Assembly (NCBI GenBank): GCA_963710725.1
Contig: CAVQBJ010000005.1
Span: 124,001 to 188,000, forward strand
Reading direction: 5' to 3'
DNA: 64,000 nt
DNA from: CAVQBJ01 sp963710725
GTDB taxonomy: Bacteria > Actinomycetota > Thermoleophilia > Solirubrobacterales > Solirubrobacteraceae
The notes beneath the pieces are model-generated. The model was not told the DNA's origin, searched no databases, and worked only from the letters and a program-made list of their open reading frames with translations. Positions within the stretch are counted from its first letter, which is position 1. Every line of letters starts with the position of its first letter. Shown one piece after another: positions 24,850-32,099 of this stretch. The position numbers and the translations under genes are program-made.

Positions 24850-24888
24850 CTGACACGGCTGCGCCATCCCGGCGCGGCCGTGTCAGTC
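24848..24888. terminator. Strong hairpin at the edge of the direct repeat
   Basis: Arms GACTGACACGGC and GCCGTGTCAGTC pair perfectly over 12 bp and continue through five inner pairs (GCGCC with GGCGC) around a 5-base loop, giving a stem of 17 Watson-Crick pairs plus one wobble. It lies 26 bases downstream of the tautomerase stop on the minus strand, so termination of that gene is the simplest reading. There is no T-tract, as is common in GC-rich genomes. Its outer arm begins exactly where the 85-bp repeat ends. Confidence 0.65.
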
Positions 24889-24914
24889 CGATTCGTCGAT
24901 TTATCCGGGGACGT

Positions 24915-25139
24915 CTAGGCGGGGCTGCCGGCGGCGAGCGCTCTGACGTCCTCGGTGTGCAGCGGCTTGCCGCCGATGCCCCAGTCGCCGCTGCGGACCT
25001 CTTCGACCACGACCCAGGTCACGCCGCGCATGTTCTCGCCCTCGATGGAGACCATCGCGTCTGTCAGGCGCTCGACGATCTGGCTCTTCTGCTCGGGCGT
25101 GAAGACGTCCTCGATTAGCTTTACGTTGATGAGCGGCAT
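24915..25139 (-). CDS. 4-oxalocrotonate tautomerase family protein
   Basis: A 74-residue tautomerase. Proline follows the initiator methionine (MPLINVKL) and would be the N-terminal catalytic base after Met removal; R38 (in NMRGVTWVVV) is a candidate active-site arginine. A perfect AAAGGAGG ribosome site lies upstream of 25139. The frame upstream is open but unrelated. The gene is about 60 bases downstream of the FAD oxidoreductase on the same strand and probably shares its mRNA, suggesting action on a keto-enol product. The substrate is unknown. Confidence 0.9.
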   Translation of the reverse strand: MPLINVKLIEDVFTPEQKSQIVERLTDAMVSIEGENMRGVTWVVVEEVRSGDWGIGGKPLHTEDVRALAAGSPA

Positions 25140-25201
25140 CGCGCTCCTCCTTTGGTTGGGGTGACTGACTGCTTGCGATTCGACGGCCATCGGTTCCCGC
25201 G

Positions 25202-26641
25202 TCAGGGTCGTCGGTTTCCTGGCTTTGCTGACAACGGTTCCGGCGCGAGACGGCTCGTCTCGCCCGCCAGGTGGGTCAGTCGGTCGATCGCGGTCGCGAC
25301 GTGGGTGAGGTACCGCTTGACGGCGGCCTGCACCGGCGGCTTGGCCGCATGGTCGGGGAGCGCACGCACGAGGTTCAGCCGGCTGTTGGCGACCCATGCC
25401 GAGAGGTCGGGATCGGTCAGCCACCTCCCCTCGGTGCGCCAGGTCCGGCTGATCATGCGTGGCCAGTCCGCGATCGTGGTTGGGTAAGGGTTTGGAGGAC
25501 AAAGCCTGTTCTTGTCGGCGTCATCGTCTCGGTGGGCCTCGACGAAGCCGATCAGGGCGGCGTTGAAGCACGGCGAGAGGTGCCGCACTTGCTGGAGCAC
25601 GATCCGGTCGGGCTCGAAGATCGGCTTGGCGGGGGCGTTGTTCAGGCCGAGCGCCGTGCAATCCACGTGAAGCACGTCGGTGCTTGTGGCAGTTTCGCCG
25701 AGCTCGAGAACGATCCGGTCGCTCTCGACGCGCCGCACCCGGCCGAGCCTGACGACGTCCTCGATCTGCTGCAGGGCGTCGAGCTCGCGGGCACTCAGCA
25801 TCGTTCCGCGGTACATCCTGGCCGGCCACGACGGGTCGATGCGCACCAGCCGCCCCGAGGCCTCGAGCCGATCGAAGAGGTCATCGATGCTGTCCGCCTC
25901 GGCGCCGGCTTCCGCGTCGAGAGCGATCCCGTCCATAGTCGCCCCGACCTGATCGAGCGGCTGAAAGTGGCGGCGGTCGTAGAACCACGCGTCGCGGGGC
26001 CGGATCCAACGAAGCCGATCCGGCTCAACACCGTTGTCCAGGAGCCAGACGCATGCGTCGACCGCCGTCTTTCCTGACCCGAGCACGGTATAGGTCCGAC
26101 TCGACTCGGCGGCCGCGGGCAAGTCGTTGACCGGGACTACTCGCGCGCCCGAAGCCACGTCGAACGGGACGACGTGCGTGGCTGGGATCGACGCCTCCAG
26201 GTAGCGCGCGTCCACGACCTTGCGACGAACGGCGAGATCGTGGACCTGTCCGCTGCTGAGGTCTCTGATTCGCTGGCCCTCGATCCCGGGACCCAGGTGC
26301 TCGTGGCCGGTCAGCACGCGAACCCGGCCTGCGTCGATCAGTCGTGTGGCCGCCTCAGCGAGGTAATCGCGGACTTCGTCGCCGGTCGCTCGCTCGTAGC
26401 ATCCGGCGTTCTCGCCGCTCTGATCGATGCGGTCCCGACCGAGCGACAGCGAGTTCACGCCGTAGTACGCGGACGGGCTGTGCAGACGGACGAACGGATA
26501 CGCCTGCAGCCAATGGCCTCCCGCCGTTGGGCGCCGATCGACGAGCGTCACCTCGACGTCGGCCGCGGCCGTCAGCGCATCCGCGAACGCCAAACCGGTC
26601 GCGCCCGCTCCAACAACGAGATAGTCGGTCTTCAACAGCAC
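25202..26641 (-). CDS. FAD/NAD(P)-dependent oxidoreductase
   Basis: A 479-residue flavoprotein. The FAD-binding Rossmann motif is VVGAGATGLAFADAL near residue 9, followed by VTLVDRRPTAGGHWLQAYPF, which resembles flavin monooxygenase and NAD(P)-binding oxidoreductases; a second nucleotide motif, YTVLGSGKTAVDACVWL, lies near residue 185. It begins at GTG 26641, directly facing the TetR gene at 26728 across a palindromic operator, so it is almost certainly that regulator's target. Together with the tautomerase it makes a small regulated catabolic or detoxification unit. Monooxygenase activity is plausible but not proven by sequence. Confidence 0.82.
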   Translation of the reverse strand: MLLKTDYLVVGAGATGLAFADALTAAADVEVTLVDRRPTAGGHWLQAYPFVRLHSPSAYYGVNSLSLGRDRIDQSGENAGCYERATGDEVRDYLAEAATRLIDAGRVRVLTGHEHLGPGIEGQRIRDLSSGQVHDLAVRRKVVDARYLEASIPATHVVPFDVASGARVVPVNDLPAAAESSRTYTVLGSGKTAVDACVWLLDNGVEPDRLRWIRPRDAWFYDRRHFQPLDQVGATMDGIALDAEAGAEADSIDDLFDRLEASGRLVRIDPSWPARMYRGTMLSARELDALQQIEDVVRLGRVRRVESDRIVLELGETATSTDVLHVDCTALGLNNAPAKPIFEPDRIVLQQVRHLSPCFNAALIGFVEAHRDDDADKNRLCPPNPYPTTIADWPRMISRTWRTEGRWLTDPDLSAWVANSRLNLVRALPDHAAKPPVQAAVKRYLTHVATAIDRLTHLAGETSRLAPEPLSAKPGNRRP

Positions 26642-26663
26642 CCTTCGCTCCGATCTCCGACCT

Positions 26664-26685
26664 GAATAGCACGGGCGTGCTATTC
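26664..26685. promoter_or_regulatory. Perfect palindromic TetR operator
   Basis: GAATAGCACG, two central G bases, CGTGCTATTC: a perfect 10-bp inverted repeat between the divergent FAD oxidoreductase (start 26641) and TetR gene (start 26728). The symmetry, location and neighbour type make a TetR-family operator the straightforward reading. Confidence 0.8.
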
Positions 26686-26695
26686 AGCCGGGCGA

Positions 26696-26712
26696 GAATA
26701 GCACACCCGTGC
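26696..26712. promoter_or_regulatory. Second, partly degenerate TetR operator
   Basis: GAATAGCAC followed by ACCCGTGC repeats the left arm and part of the right arm of the 26664-26685 palindrome, centred about 30 bases away (roughly three helical turns). It lies closer to the TetR promoter, so it may set autoregulation separately from control of the oxidoreductase. Confidence 0.6.
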
Positions 26713-26727
26713 GTTTATGCTTCAAAC

Positions 26728-27363
26728 ATGGCGACCTCGACCCGGACCCCGAGGAAGGGCGAGCGAACCCGCGCAGCGATCCTCGACCAAGCGGCAGGGC
26801 TGGCGACGATCGACGGGCTCGAAGGCCTCTCGATCGGCCGCCTCGCGGGCGCGACCGGCATGAGCAAAAGCGGCCTGTATGCCCATTTCGGATCCAAGCT
26901 TGAGCTGCAGCTCGCAACGATCGAGGCCGCCCGCGAGACGTTCGTCGTCGAGGTGATGCGCCCCGCGCTCGACGCGCCCAAGGGCATCCAGCGCCTGCTC
27001 GCGGCTTGCGACGCCTACCTCTCACACATCGAACGCCGCGTCTTCCCCGGCGGCTGCTTCTTCTCCGCGGCCGCCGCCGATGTCGGAACGCGCCCCGGCC
27101 CAGTGCGCAACGCGATCGCCACACAACTCCGCGAATGGCTCGCACTGCTCGAGCGGCTCGCCCGGGAAGCCGCCGAACTCGGCGAGCTCAACCCCGCAGC
27201 ACCCGACCCCCACCAACTGGCCTTCGAACTCAGGGCGCTACTCGTCGCGGCCAACACCTCATTCATCCTCCTCGACGATCCCAGCGCGATGACACAAGCC
27301 CGACGGGCGATCCACGAGCGACTCGAGACGCCCACCCGGCAGCCGAGCGGCATGAGCCGATAA
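26728..27363 (+). CDS. TetR-family transcriptional regulator
   Basis: A 211-residue repressor with an N-terminal helix-turn-helix (TRAAILDQAAGLATIDGLEGL, then LAGATGMSKSGLYAHFGSK) and a C-terminal domain of the TetR_C_16/YvdT-like sort (FPGGCFFSAAAADVGTRPG). It is divergent from the FAD oxidoreductase with two operator-like palindromes between them. The 128-codon open frame upstream is antisense to the oxidoreductase and is a shadow. The ligand is probably the substrate of the oxidoreductase/tautomerase pair. Confidence 0.92.
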   Translation: MATSTRTPRKGERTRAAILDQAAGLATIDGLEGLSIGRLAGATGMSKSGLYAHFGSKLELQLATIEAARETFVVEVMRPALDAPKGIQRLLAACDAYLSHIERRVFPGGCFFSAAAADVGTRPGPVRNAIATQLREWLALLERLAREAAELGELNPAAPDPHQLAFELRALLVAANTSFILLDDPSAMTQARRAIHERLETPTRQPSGMSR

Positions 27364-27540
27364 CCCGCGCACTCCTCGCAGGGCGGCCATCCCGAGGTCG
27401 ACGGCGGTGGCCACGGCTGTCCCCGCCCTGCAGAACGCGCAAAGGGGCACCGCGGGCCTGTGCGGCGGCAGGCGCGTCCGGACATCAGAGCGGGTCGGGA
27501 CGCGGACGATCGCTCGCGCGGCGAACGAGGCGTCGGGTGC

Positions 27541-27801
27541 ATGCCCAGCCGCAAGTGGCAAGGGCGCAACGACCCGCCGCTGGATGTTGGACCAGATCCG
27601 ACGGTCCCCCGTACGACCGTCTACTGGAAGTGGGAGACAGCCGGCCCGGACGGCGAACCCATCGGCCCGGTCTGGGTGGACACCTACGAGGGGCGGAACG
27701 TCAAGCCTCTCAAGTCCGAACGGTGGGCTGAATCAGCGCGACGCACCGAGGCGCTGGCCTACGCACGGGAGCACGGCTTCGCCTTCTTTCCCGACGAGTA
27801 G
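27541..27801 (+). CDS. Small hypothetical protein
   Basis: An 86-residue protein containing YWKWETAGPDGEPIGPVW and a charged C-terminal helix ending EHGFAFFPDE. No known domain, signal peptide or membrane segment is visible. The ATG at 27541 is chosen because the protein-like composition begins there; an upstream ATG at 27460 adds Arg-rich sequence that looks like non-coding translation. It lies inside the repeat-bounded segment. Confidence 0.5.
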   Translation: MPSRKWQGRNDPPLDVGPDPTVPRTTVYWKWETAGPDGEPIGPVWVDTYEGRNVKPLKSERWAESARRTEALAYAREHGFAFFPDE

Positions 27802-27946
27802 TTGGCCACCCACCACCGCCGCCTTGACCTGAAAGCACTCGTCCGGCTGTAGGCGGCGCTCGCGACTCGAACGCCACGCCTGCGATCGTGCGCCGTCTCG
27901 CTCCTGCCAGGCAACCGGAGTGGCCCCTTGCCCGCATGATTCGCGC

Positions 27947-29479
27947 TTATGGTGTGAATGCAGTGGGACCCGCCTCGCTGGCGGCCTCTGCCGCCGCAGA
28001 TGTCAGCGTACGGTGAGACCCGCCGAGGATCGAACCCCAGTCGTTGTCGGTTTCGTTGCCGACTCCGCCGGAGATCGAGGAGGAGAAGCCCACCGCAAGA
28101 TTCCCTTGCCCGCCGCTCACCGACGACAGGGCGGTCTGGGCCCAGTTGCCCTGCCCTCCGCTGACGGATTCTGAACCGGTGAATTCGTTGGCGACGGAGC
28201 ATGCGTCGGCGGGAGTCCCCGCGCCGGCGAGGTTGTCGCAACCACCAGATACGGATGCCCAGAGGTCGTTCGCGCGGTTCGACTTGCCGCCAGAGACGGA
28301 TTCGAATCCCGAGCTGCTGCAGTCGCCGGTCTGCTGGCCACCACCCCCAGTGGCGTTATCGCAACCGCCACCGATGGCCGAGAATGGGTCACCTGCTGTG
28401 TTGTACGCGCCGCCGCTGACCGAGCTGGCGGTGCCCGTTGCCTGGTTGCCGGTCCCGCCGCTGATCGATTCGGTCGATTCACATTGCCCGCTAAGCGCTG
28501 GTGCGGTGCCCGCGACGTTCTGGCACCCGCCGGTGATCGATGCGCCGAAATCGTTGGTGTAGTTGAGATCGCCGCCGGTGACCGAAGAGGTCGCGCCGTG
28601 GGCGTTGTTGAACTCACCGCCGCTCGCCGTTGCGTCCTGGCCGCTCGCCGTGTTCGTGTATCCGCCCAGGATCGACGCGTATTTGCCCGACGCCGTGCCG
28701 AGGTAGCCGCCGCTGATCGCTGTGTCCGTCGACGAAGCGCTGTTGCTGTACCCGCCAAGGATCGTGTCCAGCGAGCCGGAGGCCTGACTGTTGTCCCCGC
28801 CGAGCACCGAGGAGCCCGGGCCGCTGATCGCGTTGCCGGACCCCGCCACGATCCCACCGTAGCTCGTGAAGGTGTGACCGTCCCCGATCACCAGGTCGTG
28901 GGAGCCGGTCTGCGTTCCTGGGTTCTCGTCGTATCCGATGATCAGGTTGCCGAGCCCGTTGACGGGAGCGTTCGTGCTGCCGGCCCCGCTCTCGATCTGT
29001 AGGTTCAAGCCGGTGAGCAGCAGCGTGGTGCCGTCGTTGCTGACACCGCGCAACGTGGACTGCAACGCCGCCACCTGACCTTGTAGCGTCGAAACCTCGC
29101 TCTCGAGCGCCGAGACCTCCGTCGAGTCGGCTGGAGCGCCCCCAGGCCCCTGCGGCCCCACCGGACCCGCCGAACCGACGGCTCCTGGCGGCCCAGCCGG
29201 ACCTGCCGGGCCCGAGGCGCCTGCCGGCCCGCGGTCGCCGGTCGCGCCCGGGTTCCCCTGCGCGCCGAGCTGTATCGACTGCTCATGACGCCGGCACTGC
29301 GCGTTCGGCCCAATCACCCGCAGCGCGCCGCTACGCGCAACGCACGCGTGCACCTCACCGTTCTGCCCGACGAGCCCAGGCTGCGCCGAGGCGGTCCCCG
29401 TCGACGCGACCACCATCACCAAGCCGACCGCCAGAAGGCCCAAACACCCACGGACCGAGTACATCGCGAGCCTGCCCAT
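27947..29479 (-). CDS. Secreted collagen-like protein with beta-roll (YadA-head-like) repeats
   Basis: A 510-residue exported protein. A signal peptide (residues 1-32, ending ASA) is followed by a Cys-bearing segment (residues 43-62), a collagen-like Gly-X-Y tract (about 72-114), a heptad-like coiled coil (about 118-145), and then about 300 residues of short repeats of the type SVSGGxxNxA. These resemble the left-handed beta-roll heads of trimeric adhesins (YadA/Hep_Hag). Extra cysteine pairs (GGCQN, GGCDN) punctuate the repeats. There is no outer-membrane anchor, sortase motif or transmembrane C-terminus, so it is probably released or wall-associated. GAGGAGG lies 7 bases before the ATG at 29479. 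By eye it is less GC-biased than its neighbours. Confidence 0.85.
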   Translation of the reverse strand: MGRLAMYSVRGCLGLLAVGLVMVVASTGTASAQPGLVGQNGEVHACVARSGALRVIGPNAQCRRHEQSIQLGAQGNPGATGDRGPAGASGPAGPAGPPGAVGSAGPVGPQGPGGAPADSTEVSALESEVSTLQGQVAALQSTLRGVSNDGTTLLLTGLNLQIESGAGSTNAPVNGLGNLIIGYDENPGTQTGSHDLVIGDGHTFTSYGGIVAGSGNAISGPGSSVLGGDNSQASGSLDTILGGYSNSASSTDTAISGGYLGTASGKYASILGGYTNTASGQDATASGGEFNNAHGATSSVTGGDLNYTNDFGASITGGCQNVAGTAPALSGQCESTESISGGTGNQATGTASSVSGGAYNTAGDPFSAIGGGCDNATGGGGQQTGDCSSSGFESVSGGKSNRANDLWASVSGGCDNLAGAGTPADACSVANEFTGSESVSGGQGNWAQTALSSVSGGQGNLAVGFSSSISGGVGNETDNDWGSILGGSHRTLTSAAAEAASEAGPTAFTP

Positions 29480-29688
29480 CTCCAACCTCCTCGGTGTCGC
29501 GACGCCCACGTCGCGACTATTGCTCGATGTCGCCTAGCCACGACGCCCCACATGCTGACGCCTCGCCGCCGTCGAGTCGAGCGCCGACACGCCAGGCCGG
29601 CGGCGAGGAAAGCGGTCGCCCGCGATCCTCGCGAGGCGGGCCTCAACCGGTCTCGCGAGGTGTCAGATGCGTCCGAGGCCGGGAACAA

Positions 29689-29773
29689 CTCACCCCGCGG
29701 GCAAGTACCGCCGTGCGGTCACATACTCCGCGCCTCGCGCCGCGAGCGGGATGATGCGGACCGAGCTGGCCGA
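29689..29773 (-). repeat. 85-bp direct repeat copy 2: 3' end of the intact NlpC/P60 gene
   Basis: This copy is the native 3' end of the NlpC/P60 gene: the last 27 codons, the TGA and one base beyond. It is identical to 24765-24849. The two copies bracket 24850-29688 (4839 bp). Confidence 0.93.
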
Positions 29774-30781
29774 GTTCGGTGACTCGATGATGAGTCCGTC
29801 GCCGACGTACATGGCGACGTGGGTGATGGTCCGTGATGGCGGATCGGTGGCGAAGAAGACCAGGTCACCCGGCTCGAGCGCCTTCTCGGCCGCTGGCCGG
29901 CCGACCTCGGCCTGCTGCGCTGCGTCTCGCGGCAGCAGGGTCCCGAACGCTGCGTAGACGCTGTACGTGAGGCCCGAGCAGTCGAACCCGAACGCCGACG
30001 TGCCCGCCCACAGGTAGCGCACGCCGAGGAACTGCTCGGCGGCGGCCACGAGCTCGCCGCCGGTCGGCGGCGCGGTCGGCGTGCCCGTCGAGCTGATCGT
30101 GACCGCCGCGCGCGTGAGCAGCGCGTCGGTCCCGGTCGGGGTCTGCACGACGACCCACGCCCCGGCCTGAGCGAGTACCGGCAGCCGGGTGTTGAAGCTG
30201 AGCAGCAGGAGACGGCGGCCAGGAGCGTCCGTCGGCGTGGCCAGCAGTAACCAGGTCGAGGCCTTGGTCACGACGGCGACGGCCGACGGGCTCGCGGCCG
30301 GTGCGGTGGACGTCGACGAAGTCGCGGGCTCCATCACGAGCTGACGAGCAGGAAGCCAGCCCGGGTGGCTGAGGCCGCTCGGTGTGGCCTGGTTCGTGAG
30401 CGAGACCTCGTCCCACGCACCCCGTCGCGCCCGCACGAGTACCTGTTGCCCGTAGAGCGCCTGTGTGTCCAGACGCCCCACGAGCCAGAGCCGCTGTTCG
30501 GTCCCCATCGAGCTCAGCCAGACGTTCAGGCGAACCGGGTTGGCCAACGAAGGGCCATCGCGCGCTCGGGTCTGATCCGGCTGCAGCCAGAGCGTCGCGA
30601 CCGCTACGTCCACCAGTGCGTACCGAGCGCTTGCCGCCGGCGAAGGCGCCGCGGACGGCGCCACCGCCGATCCGGCTACGCGCGCCGGCGCTGCGCCGGC
30701 GCTCGCCAGCACCGCAGCGCCGACGAGCAGGCTCATCGTCGCTGGCGGGAGTCGCACGTGGTGACGCCTGAGCCTGGCCAT
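29690..30781 (-). CDS. Secreted NlpC/P60 endopeptidase
   Basis: A 363-residue exported peptidoglycan hydrolase. An N-terminal signal (MARLRRHHVRLPP, then MSLLVGAAVLASAG) and an Ala/Pro/Ser linker are followed by one or two SH3b-like modules (residues about 55-240, with WLQPDQTRA and WLPARQLV), then a C-terminal NlpC/P60 domain with C268 in FDCSGLTYSVY and H321 in ITHVAMYVGDG. The last 27 codons are duplicated at 24765-24849. It lies 8 bases downstream of the L,D-transpeptidase-like gene and forms an operon with it. Confidence 0.92.
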   Translation of the reverse strand: MARLRRHHVRLPPATMSLLVGAAVLASAGAAPARVAGSAVAPSAAPSPAASARYALVDVAVATLWLQPDQTRARDGPSLANPVRLNVWLSSMGTEQRLWLVGRLDTQALYGQQVLVRARRGAWDEVSLTNQATPSGLSHPGWLPARQLVMEPATSSTSTAPAASPSAVAVVTKASTWLLLATPTDAPGRRLLLLSFNTRLPVLAQAGAWVVVQTPTGTDALLTRAAVTISSTGTPTAPPTGGELVAAAEQFLGVRYLWAGTSAFGFDCSGLTYSVYAAFGTLLPRDAAQQAEVGRPAAEKALEPGDLVFFATDPPSRTITHVAMYVGDGLIIESPNSASSVRIIPLAARGAEYVTARRYLPAG

Positions 30782-30789
30782 GCGGACGG

Positions 30790-31554
30790 CTATGCCACGG
30801 GATCGACCTGGCTGTTCGTCGCGATCTCGATCAGCGGGTGCTCCGCGGGCCTCAGCCAGCGCAGGACGTCGAGCAGCTCAGACTCCGGCAGCGCCACGCA
30901 TCCCTCCGTCGCGGTGCCCACCCAGCTGTGCAGGAAGATGCCGGCGCCCGGCGCGTTCGGCCCGGAGACGGTCGGGCTCTCGTTGAACTGGATGACGGCG
31001 AAGTACGGGTACGCGACGGTCTCGGTCCACAGCGCCTCGGACCAATCGGCGAACGCCGGCGTCCCGTTGCACGGGACGTGCACGAAGTCGTTGTACTGCG
31101 GGGAGTACGGATCCTCGTCCCACCAGTCGCCGCACACCAGCTGGTGGTAGGGGTAGCTCAGGCCTCCCGGGTTCGGCGCGTTGCCATACATCGTGGCGCC
31201 GACGCCGAAGACCCCGATCGGCGTGGCGTGATCGCCCTCTCGTCGCTCGGAGGCCTCGAGCAGATGCCCTGAGCCCGTCTCGGCCTGCCACGCGGGGAAC
31301 ACGGCGCGCCACGGAGAGCCGCCACTGGTGCGCTGATAGGTGCGCAGCGTCGCGAGATACCCCGGCGGCGGCGGATCGTCGTTCGGGCTGGAGACGACGA
31401 TCAGCTGATCCGCGCTCGCGGGGATCGCGAAACGGGCGGCGGCGCCCGCCGGGTACGCGGCCGCAGTGACCTTCGGCGCCGCGCGCGCGGTCACCGAGGC
31501 CGTGACTGCGGCGGCCGCCGCCAGGGCGGCCACTATCGAATGCCACGACATCAC
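30790..31554 (-). CDS. L,D-transpeptidase (YkuD-like) family protein, secreted
   Basis: A 254-residue exported protein with a hydrophobic Ala-rich signal at residues 5-26. The C-terminal part carries IFLHSWVGTATEGCVALPES, matching the YkuD His...Cys active-site pattern with H209 and C219. Members either form 3-3 peptidoglycan cross-links or are uncharacterised relatives; here the GTPIGVFGV-like lead (ATPIGVFGVGATMYG) fits the family. It is the first gene of an operon with the NlpC/P60 endopeptidase, which points to cell-wall remodelling. Confidence 0.85.
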   Translation of the reverse strand: MMSWHSIVAALAAAAAVTASVTARAAPKVTAAAYPAGAAARFAIPASADQLIVVSSPNDDPPPPGYLATLRTYQRTSGGSPWRAVFPAWQAETGSGHLLEASERREGDHATPIGVFGVGATMYGNAPNPGGLSYPYHQLVCGDWWDEDPYSPQYNDFVHVPCNGTPAFADWSEALWTETVAYPYFAVIQFNESPTVSGPNAPGAGIFLHSWVGTATEGCVALPESELLDVLRWLRPAEHPLIEIATNSQVDPVA

Positions 31555-31669
31555 GCCTCCATCAAGCTAACGACTCGGCGGACGAGACTCGACGGACGAC
31601 CGTCGGCCCGGCCGCCCTCACCGACCGCGACGATGATCGGCGATCCGGCGGGGGCGGTAGTTTGACGGC

Positions 31670-32032
31670 ATGAAGACCATGCGGGGTAGTTTCAGCCTGG
31701 CGGCCACCGTGCTGCTGGTGTTGGCCGCGTTCGCCGCCTCGGCTGGCGCCTCCACCAGCAAGCCGAAGTACCCGCCGTGCACCAAGAAGGCGCTGAGCGC
31801 CGGTCTGGAGCGCGGATCGGCACAGCCGAAGAACGCGAGATTCCAGGGGTCGTTCGCCTGCGCCGGTGGCTGGGCCTACTCGGACATCGTGGTCGGCGGC
31901 AAGGACGGCTTCGACGCGATCGCCGTCTACAAGGCCGAGAACGGCGTGTGGGTGGCCGTCGACCGTGCCAAGCCGTGCCGGACGCACGCGATTCCGAGGA
32001 AGATATACCGGGGCGCCTGCACCACCAGCTGA
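31670..32032 (+). CDS. Small secreted protein of unknown function
   Basis: A 120-residue protein. A clear signal peptide (MKTMRGSFSLAATVLLVLAAFAASAGA) precedes a compact basic domain with four cysteines (PPCTKK, FACAGG, KPCRTH, GACTTS) that could form two disulfides. No family is recognised. It has no obvious ribosome site and starts about 115 bases from the divergent L,D-transpeptidase gene, so the two may share a promoter region. Confidence 0.7.
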   Translation: MKTMRGSFSLAATVLLVLAAFAASAGASTSKPKYPPCTKKALSAGLERGSAQPKNARFQGSFACAGGWAYSDIVVGGKDGFDAIAVYKAENGVWVAVDRAKPCRTHAIPRKIYRGACTTS

Positions 32033-32099
32033 CCGCATGGTCGGGCGTGCTCGTTGGCCGGCGCCGCGGCGGTGTGCCGCACGGCGCCAGGCGCCCGCC

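Noticed and set aside
27947..29479. Tandem-repeat DNA here as a CRISPR or minisatellite
   Set aside because: The periodicity is at the protein level (SGGxxNxA), with variable DNA and no constant repeat-spacer structure.
24850..29688. Insertion sequence or integrative element with its own recombinase
   Set aside because: The direct repeats suggest mobility, but I found no transposase, integrase or relaxase frame inside, so I report only a repeat-bounded segment.
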